Part shown: piece by piece, positions 6,203 through 10,225 of the stretch
Layout: each line of letters begins with the position of its first letter
Numbering within the stretch: the stretch's first letter is position 1
NCBI GenBank assembly: GCA_904501685.1
Contig: CAJGBX010000043.1
Span: 1-10,225, forward strand
Source: Clostridiaceae bacterium
GTDB lineage: Bacteria > Bacillota > Clostridia > Oscillospirales > Acutalibacteraceae
DNA: 10,225 nt
Direction of reading: 5' to 3'
Translations under genes and position numbers: made by a program
Notes under the pieces: generated by a model
Seen by the model: the letters and a program-made list of their open reading frames with translations, nothing else
Database searches by the model: none
Told to the model about the DNA's origin: nothing

Positions 6203-6763
6203 ATGAATATTTGCATTTACGGTGCTGCAAGTGAAAATATTTTGAAAATATATATCAGTGAGGGCGAAAAATTAGGCTTTGAATTATCAAAAAGGGGTCA
6301 TAATCTTGTTTTCGGCGGAGGCAACTGCGGTCTTATGGGTGCTGTAGCCCGAGGCGCTTTAAGTGAGGGTAAGGCTGAAATAATCGGTATCGTGCCAAGC
6401 TTTTTCACCGATAAGGGTAAACGTGTTGACGGAATTTTGTTCAAGGAAATTTCTAAGTTGATTGAAACCGAAACAATGAGCGAAAGAAAAATGCTTTTAA
6501 ACGAACAAAGCGATGCCGTTGTAATCACACCGGGAGGAATCGGCACGTATGATGAGATGTTTGAAATGCTGACCTTAAAGAGCTTGGGACGTCACAAAAA
6601 GCCTATGGCCCTGCTTAATACCAACGGTTATTTTGAAGGTCTGTTGGGTGTATTGCATAAGGGTATCGAGGACGGATTTATTGCATCGGATGTAATAAAT
6701 CACCTGTTTATCAGTGATGATGTAACTGAGATTTTGGATTATATTGAACAGAATGTTTTTTAA
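6203..6763 (+). CDS. LOG family protein (TIGR00730-type Rossmann-fold phosphoribohydrolase-like)
   Basis: A 186-residue protein of the LOG family, formerly mislabelled 'lysine decarboxylase'. Characterised members cleave cytokinin or purine nucleoside 5'-monophosphates to free base and ribose 5-phosphate. Family signatures seen are FGGGNCGLMGAVARG at 37-51 (phosphate/nucleotide-binding loop), MSERK at 92-96, and the hallmark PGGIGTYDE at 110-118 with its catalytic-region Glu118. Length fits the short bacterial type. The ribosome binding site AAAAGGAGAG (6187-6196) is directly downstream of the inverted-repeat element. A DMT-type transporter gene follows after 37 nt with no terminator between, so the two are likely cotranscribed. 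The true substrate in this organism is unknown. Confidence 0.9.
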   Translation: MNICIYGAASENILKIYISEGEKLGFELSKRGHNLVFGGGNCGLMGAVARGALSEGKAEIIGIVPSFFTDKGKRVDGILFKEISKLIETETMSERKMLLNEQSDAVVITPGGIGTYDEMFEMLTLKSLGRHKKPMALLNTNGYFEGLLGVLHKGIEDGFIASDVINHLFISDDVTEILDYIEQNVF

Positions 6764-6800
6764 GGAAAAAGAAAATTTTTTCAGATAAGTGTAAAGAAAA

Positions 6801-7649
6801 ATGTGGATTTTATTAACATTATTTTATGGGCTTGCAAAAGGTGCCCGTGACGGTATAAAGAAGAAGGCTTTGGAAAAAAGCGGAGTTATGGAGGTTTTGT
6901 TTTTACATACCGCCTTGGCTTTTTTATTGACAATACCGTTTTCGAGTGACATATACTTAATTGAGCCGATATATTACTTTTGGATATTTCTTAAATCGTT
7001 TGTAATCTTTTTGGCGTGGATTTTGGCGTTTGTGTCAATCAAGAAAATGCCGATAAGTCTCTATGGAATAATGGATACAGCCCGAATGCTGTTTTCAACC
7101 GTCATTGCTTTGGCGTTTTTAGGAGAGACTATGACCTTACTAAAAGGTATCGGCTTAATGCTTGTGCTTAGCGGTCTTGTTTTAGTTAATGTAGGCAACA
7201 ACCATAATTCGGATGGAAATGTAAAGCTGAAGTATATGGTATTTTCACTTTTAGCCTGTCTTTTTAATGCAATTTCGGGTTGTATGGATAAGGCTTTGAT
7301 GCAAACAGGTGAGATTACCGCTTTACAGCTACAGTTTTGGTATATGCTTTATCTCACGCTGATGTACGGAATTTATGTTTTGGCGGCACGTGTGCCTATC
7401 CGCCTTAGTACAGTTAAAACTAACTATTGGATTGTGATTCTAAGCGTGCTTTTTGTTATGGCCGACAGGGCATTGTTTGTTGCTAATGCTGATTTAAACA
7501 GTGAGGTTACGGTAATGACCTTAATCAAGCAGTCGTCGGTTATCGTAACGGTGCTTTCGGGCAAGCTGTTTTTTGATGAAAAGCATATTTTAAAGCGTAC
7601 AGTCTGTGCGGCCATAGTAGTTGCGGGAATTGTCGTGGCAACATTGTGA
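6801..7649 (+). CDS. DMT superfamily (EamA-type) transporter
   Basis: A 282-residue polytopic membrane protein with about ten hydrophobic helices arranged as two repeats, the EamA/drug-metabolite transporter plan. The first half ends with ALAFLGETMTLLKGIGLML at about 103-121 and the second with SGKLFFDEKHILKR at about 253-266. Both are the 'F-x-E' helix entrances typical of EamA domains. A hydrophilic linker (about 131-143, VGNNHNSDGNVK) joins the halves. The substrate cannot be read from sequence. The ATG at 6801 is the earliest possible start because TAA lies three codons upstream in frame. Its ribosome binding site is weak (TAAAG close to the start), so translation may be low. The gene lies 37 nt after the LOG-like gene and ends at a terminator. 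Confidence 0.87.
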   Translation: MWILLTLFYGLAKGARDGIKKKALEKSGVMEVLFLHTALAFLLTIPFSSDIYLIEPIYYFWIFLKSFVIFLAWILAFVSIKKMPISLYGIMDTARMLFSTVIALAFLGETMTLLKGIGLMLVLSGLVLVNVGNNHNSDGNVKLKYMVFSLLACLFNAISGCMDKALMQTGEITALQLQFWYMLYLTLMYGIYVLAARVPIRLSTVKTNYWIVILSVLFVMADRALFVANADLNSEVTVMTLIKQSSVIVTVLSGKLFFDEKHILKRTVCAAIVVAGIVVATL

Positions 7650-7653
7650 TAAA

Positions 7654-7683
7654 AAAATCCGTCACCTTAAGGTGACGGATTTT
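7654..7683. terminator. Bidirectional intrinsic terminator between transporter and methionine synthase genes
   Basis: A perfect 30-nt palindrome: 15-nt arms 7654-7668 and 7669-7683, core ATCCGTCACCTT/AAGGTGACGGAT. The loop must come from the central CTTAAG bases. A runs on the left and T-rich sequence on the right give each strand a T tract. It starts 5 nt after the transporter stop and ends 13 nt before the stop of the minus-strand gene. Confidence 0.93.
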
Positions 7684-7695
7684 AGTTTGTTTTAA

Positions 7696-10038
7696 TCAGA
7701 ATACCTTCTGTGCGATTCTGACGGTATCCATTGCATCGTGTCCGTAGAAGTCGGCACCGATTTTTTCGGCGTAGGTTTGAGTCAAAACAGCACCTCCGAC
7801 CACTACCTTAATATCGGGGTAAGCTTGGTGCAAAAGCTTGACAGTTTCCTCCATTGCAGGCACTGTTGTGGTCATCAAAGCGGAAAGTCCGACTAATTTG
7901 CAGTCCTTAGCCGCTTTGACTATAGCTTCGGGGGCAACATCACGACCTAAGTCAACCACGTAAAAGCCGTAGTTTTCGAGCAGGGTTCTTACAATGTTTT
8001 TACCTATATCGTGAATGTCACCTTTAACGGTGGCAATCACGATTTTTTTTGAGGTATCGGCAGATGATGGCAGCTTTTCCTTTATAACACTGAAAGCCTC
8101 TGCGGCGGCCTCGGCTGAAATAAGCAGCTGGGGCAGATACGCCTTTTTCTCTTCAAAGGCCGTACCTATTTCATTTAAAGCAGGAATAATGTCACTGTCA
8201 ATCAGCTTTAACGGATCGCACGACTTGATTAGCTCAGTGGTTATTTCTTTAGCAGAATCCTTTAATCCTTTTATAATTGCTGTTTTAAGGTCAACCGCAG
8301 TGGTTGTAGGCGTTACCTCTGACAGACTGCCGTTTTGAGCAAAGGCAATATAATTGTTGAAGTTTTCATCCTTAGAACTTAACGCGTTAAAGGAGTAGTA
8401 TGCACTCATCATTAAATCCGAAAAAGGATTCATTATTGCAGCATCTAAGCCTGACTGTAAAGCCATGGTAAAGAATGCTGAATTTATCCGGTCGCGTTCA
8501 GGCAGTCCGAATGAAATATTGGAGACACCGAGGCTTGTTTTAACACCGTAGGTCTGTTTTATTAGCTTAATTGCATCTAATGTGATTTTTGCACTTTGAG
8601 GATCAGAGGAAACCGTCATTGTTAACGGGTCAACGATAATATCACTACGGTCGATACCCCATTTTTCAGCCTCGGCAATAATAGTGCCTGCAACCTCACA
8701 TCGACCCTCGGCGGTTTCGGGAATACCGTTTTCACCTATGGTAAGTGCAATGACTGCACCGCCGTATTTTTTAACAAGAGGGAACACAGCATTCATACTG
8801 TCCTGCGTGCCCTGTACCGAGTTTACAAGCGGCTTGCCGTTATAAATTCGCATTGCTTTTTCAAGTGCCTCGGGATTAGAGGTGTCAATCTGTAAAGGGC
8901 AGTCGGTAACGCTTTGCAGTTCAAAAATAAGTCTTTTTAAAGACTTGGCCTCGTCAATTTCGGGCAAGCCTGCGTTAACGTCAAGCACTTCGACACCGCG
9001 TTCAACCTGATTTAAGCCTTCATTCAGAATAAAATTATAGTTTTCCTCACGCAAGGCCTCTTTAATTTTCTTTTTGCCGGTGGGATTAATACGCTCACCG
9101 ATCAGAACTGCTTTTTCTCCAAACTCAACAGTGTGGGTATAAGAGGAAATCACCGTTCTTTTTTTGATATTTCGTGTTTTTAAGGGGATATCAGAGGTGT
9201 GTTTAACCGTTTCCTTAATATATTCCGGTGTAGTTCCGCAGCAGCCACCTAAAATCCCGGCACCTAATTCGGCAATATCAGTCATTATGCTGCCGAATTG
9301 CTCGGCAGTAATATTATAAAATGTTTTGCCGTCTACCATTGTCGGCAAGCCTGCATTTGGGTTGACGATAATAGGCAGAGGACATCTTTCGGCATATTCG
9401 CGGATAATGGGGAGCATTTTATCAGGACCGAAGGAGCAGTTCATACCGATAGCGTCGGCACCTAGTCCAACCAAGGTCTGAATAACCGTGTCGGGGTCGG
9501 CACCCGTCATAAGCTTGCCGTCTTCACCGTAGGCATTGGTAACAAGGATTGGCAAATCGCAGTTTTCCTTTGCCGCCAAAACTGCCGCCTTGGTTTCATA
9601 AAGGTCGTTCATTGTTTCAATGAGAATCAAGTCAACACCGCACCTTACACCGCATTTTACAGTTTCGGCAAAGGCACTGACTGCGTCCTCAAACTCAAGG
9701 TCGCCTAACGGCTTTAAAAGCCGACCGGTAGGACCGATGTCAAGTGCAATAAAGCAACCTTTTTTATCCGAAACGGCATTTTTAGCGCATTTTACAGCGG
9801 CCCTTATGTAATCTTCAAAATTCTTTAACTTTAAGGGTGTAACGCCGAAGGTGTTACATTTTATAATGTTTGCCCCTGCCTCAAGATAGTATTTGTGCAG
9901 TGAGGTAATAACGTCAGAGTGGGTAATACTCCATTCATAAGGTTCTTCATTTGTCCCCAAACCTTTTGCCTGTAAAAGCGTACCCATTCCGCCGTCAAAA
10001 TACAGTCTTTTAGTTTTTAAAGTTTCTAAAATATTCAT
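7696..10038 (-). CDS. metH: Cobalamin-dependent methionine synthase, catalytic subunit without activation domain
   Basis: Transfers a methyl group from methyltetrahydrofolate to homocysteine via cobalamin in the cytoplasm. The 780 residues carry four modules. A homocysteine S-methyltransferase barrel (about 1-285) has zinc cysteines C201 (GMNCSFGP) and C266-C267 (GGCCGTTP). A pterin-binding barrel (about 305-565) has GERINPTGK at 314-322. A helical cobalamin cap (about 580-660) precedes the cobalamin-binding Rossmann domain (about 663-780), with GDIHDIGKN at 673-681 and His676 as expected lower cobalt ligand. The chain ends with the B12 domain. The ~330-residue AdoMet-binding reactivation domain of the ~1,227-residue E. 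coli MetH is absent, and its tail is encoded by the gene immediately upstream. GGGAG (10045-10049) lies 6 nt before the ATG. The start overlaps the upstream stop as TAATG, indicating an operon with coupled translation. Confidence 0.94.
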   Translation of the reverse strand: MNILETLKTKRLYFDGGMGTLLQAKGLGTNEEPYEWSITHSDVITSLHKYYLEAGANIIKCNTFGVTPLKLKNFEDYIRAAVKCAKNAVSDKKGCFIALDIGPTGRLLKPLGDLEFEDAVSAFAETVKCGVRCGVDLILIETMNDLYETKAAVLAAKENCDLPILVTNAYGEDGKLMTGADPDTVIQTLVGLGADAIGMNCSFGPDKMLPIIREYAERCPLPIIVNPNAGLPTMVDGKTFYNITAEQFGSIMTDIAELGAGILGGCCGTTPEYIKETVKHTSDIPLKTRNIKKRTVISSYTHTVEFGEKAVLIGERINPTGKKKIKEALREENYNFILNEGLNQVERGVEVLDVNAGLPEIDEAKSLKRLIFELQSVTDCPLQIDTSNPEALEKAMRIYNGKPLVNSVQGTQDSMNAVFPLVKKYGGAVIALTIGENGIPETAEGRCEVAGTIIAEAEKWGIDRSDIIVDPLTMTVSSDPQSAKITLDAIKLIKQTYGVKTSLGVSNISFGLPERDRINSAFFTMALQSGLDAAIMNPFSDLMMSAYYSFNALSSKDENFNNYIAFAQNGSLSEVTPTTTAVDLKTAIIKGLKDSAKEITTELIKSCDPLKLIDSDIIPALNEIGTAFEEKKAYLPQLLISAEAAAEAFSVIKEKLPSSADTSKKIVIATVKGDIHDIGKNIVRTLLENYGFYVVDLGRDVAPEAIVKAAKDCKLVGLSALMTTTVPAMEETVKLLHQAYPDIKVVVGGAVLTQTYAEKIGADFYGHDAMDTVRIAQKVF

Positions 10039-10225
10039 TATTTACTCCCTGCAATAAAGGTTATTGATTTTGTCGGTATCATAAGAGAGGATTCGGTTAA
10101 GGTTATTCCGTCGGCCCTTAAAAAGCTTAAAATCGGCTTTTGAAAATCCAAGGATAAATCACCGTAGCCGGCACTAAAGCGAGGTTTGGTGCTACCCGGT
10201 AAAAGCTCTTGCACTCGGTTGCAGA
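10038..10225 (-). CDS. Methionine synthase reactivation (AdoMet-binding) domain protein, 3' part only
   Basis: On the minus strand an open frame enters from the right edge and ends at the TAA at 10040-10038, giving 61 visible residues. The text CNRVQELLPG, RFSAGYGDLSLDFQKP, LRADGITLTESSLMIPTKS and ITFIAG matches the C-terminal end of the B12-dependent methionine synthase activation domain, whose hallmark is the R-x-S-x-GYGD segment followed by LTES-x-LM-x-P-x-KS. In E. coli this is the last domain of MetH; here it is a separate protein that would reductively remethylate oxidised cobalamin using AdoMet. The stop shares its last A with the ATG of the catalytic gene (TAATG). The 5' end, start and promoter are outside the window. 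Confidence 0.9.
   Translation of the reverse strand, partial: CNRVQELLPGSTKPRFSAGYGDLSLDFQKPILSFLRADGITLTESSLMIPTKSITFIAGSK

Noticed and set aside
10039..10225. Treating the right edge as a metH leader region with regulatory sites
   Set aside because: The minus-strand frame is open, recognisably encodes the end of the methionine synthase activation domain, and stops exactly at the metH start, so it is coding rather than leader sequence.

Overview
The window looks like a chromosomal housekeeping segment from a low-to-moderate GC Firmicute. It is probably an anaerobic member of the Clostridia, and Oscillospirales/Ruminococcaceae-like is my best guess from protein style, without a database search. 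Supporting features are a membrane-anchored RNase Y, a short clostridial-type PssA and Psd pair, strong AGGAGG-type ribosome binding sites, sigma-A-type promoters, and intrinsic terminators between most units. I saw no rRNA, tRNA, CRISPR array, prophage or transposase gene.

Layout from left to right. The 3' part of argS (arginyl-tRNA synthetase, +) enters from the left edge and ends at 1559. A bidirectional terminator separates it from a convergent LUD-domain gene (-, 1624-2274). Next come rny (RNase Y, -, 2457-4001) with its own promoter and terminator, and a pssA-psd phosphatidylethanolamine operon (-, 5740 down to 4254) with a 4-nt ATGA overlap. A 462-nt intergenic region follows, holding divergent promoter candidates and a 279-bp inverted-repeat element (5909-6187). 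To its right are a LOG/TIGR00730 phosphoribohydrolase-like gene (+, 6203-6763) and a DMT/EamA-type transporter gene (+, 6801-7649). A second bidirectional terminator faces a cobalamin-dependent methionine synthase catalytic subunit (-, 7696-10038). The right edge holds the 3' end of a separately encoded methionine synthase reactivation protein (-, 10038-10225), joined to the catalytic gene by a TAATG stop/start overlap.

How the genes work together. PssA makes phosphatidylserine from CDP-diacylglycerol and serine, and Psd decarboxylates it to phosphatidylethanolamine. The two methionine synthase genes together supply what the single long MetH chain of E. coli carries: Hcy, folate, cap and B12 modules in one protein, and the AdoMet-dependent reactivation domain in the other. 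The LOG-like enzyme and the EamA transporter may form a two-gene unit.

The least ordinary part of the window is the 279-bp element, with 28-bp near-perfect terminal inverted repeats and nested internal hairpins. It lies exactly between a predicted promoter and the ribosome binding site of the LOG-like gene. It could be a miniature transposable element (MITE), a structured leader RNA, or a MITE that now serves as a leader. A terminator-like hairpin inside the first codons of psd is a second point of interest.
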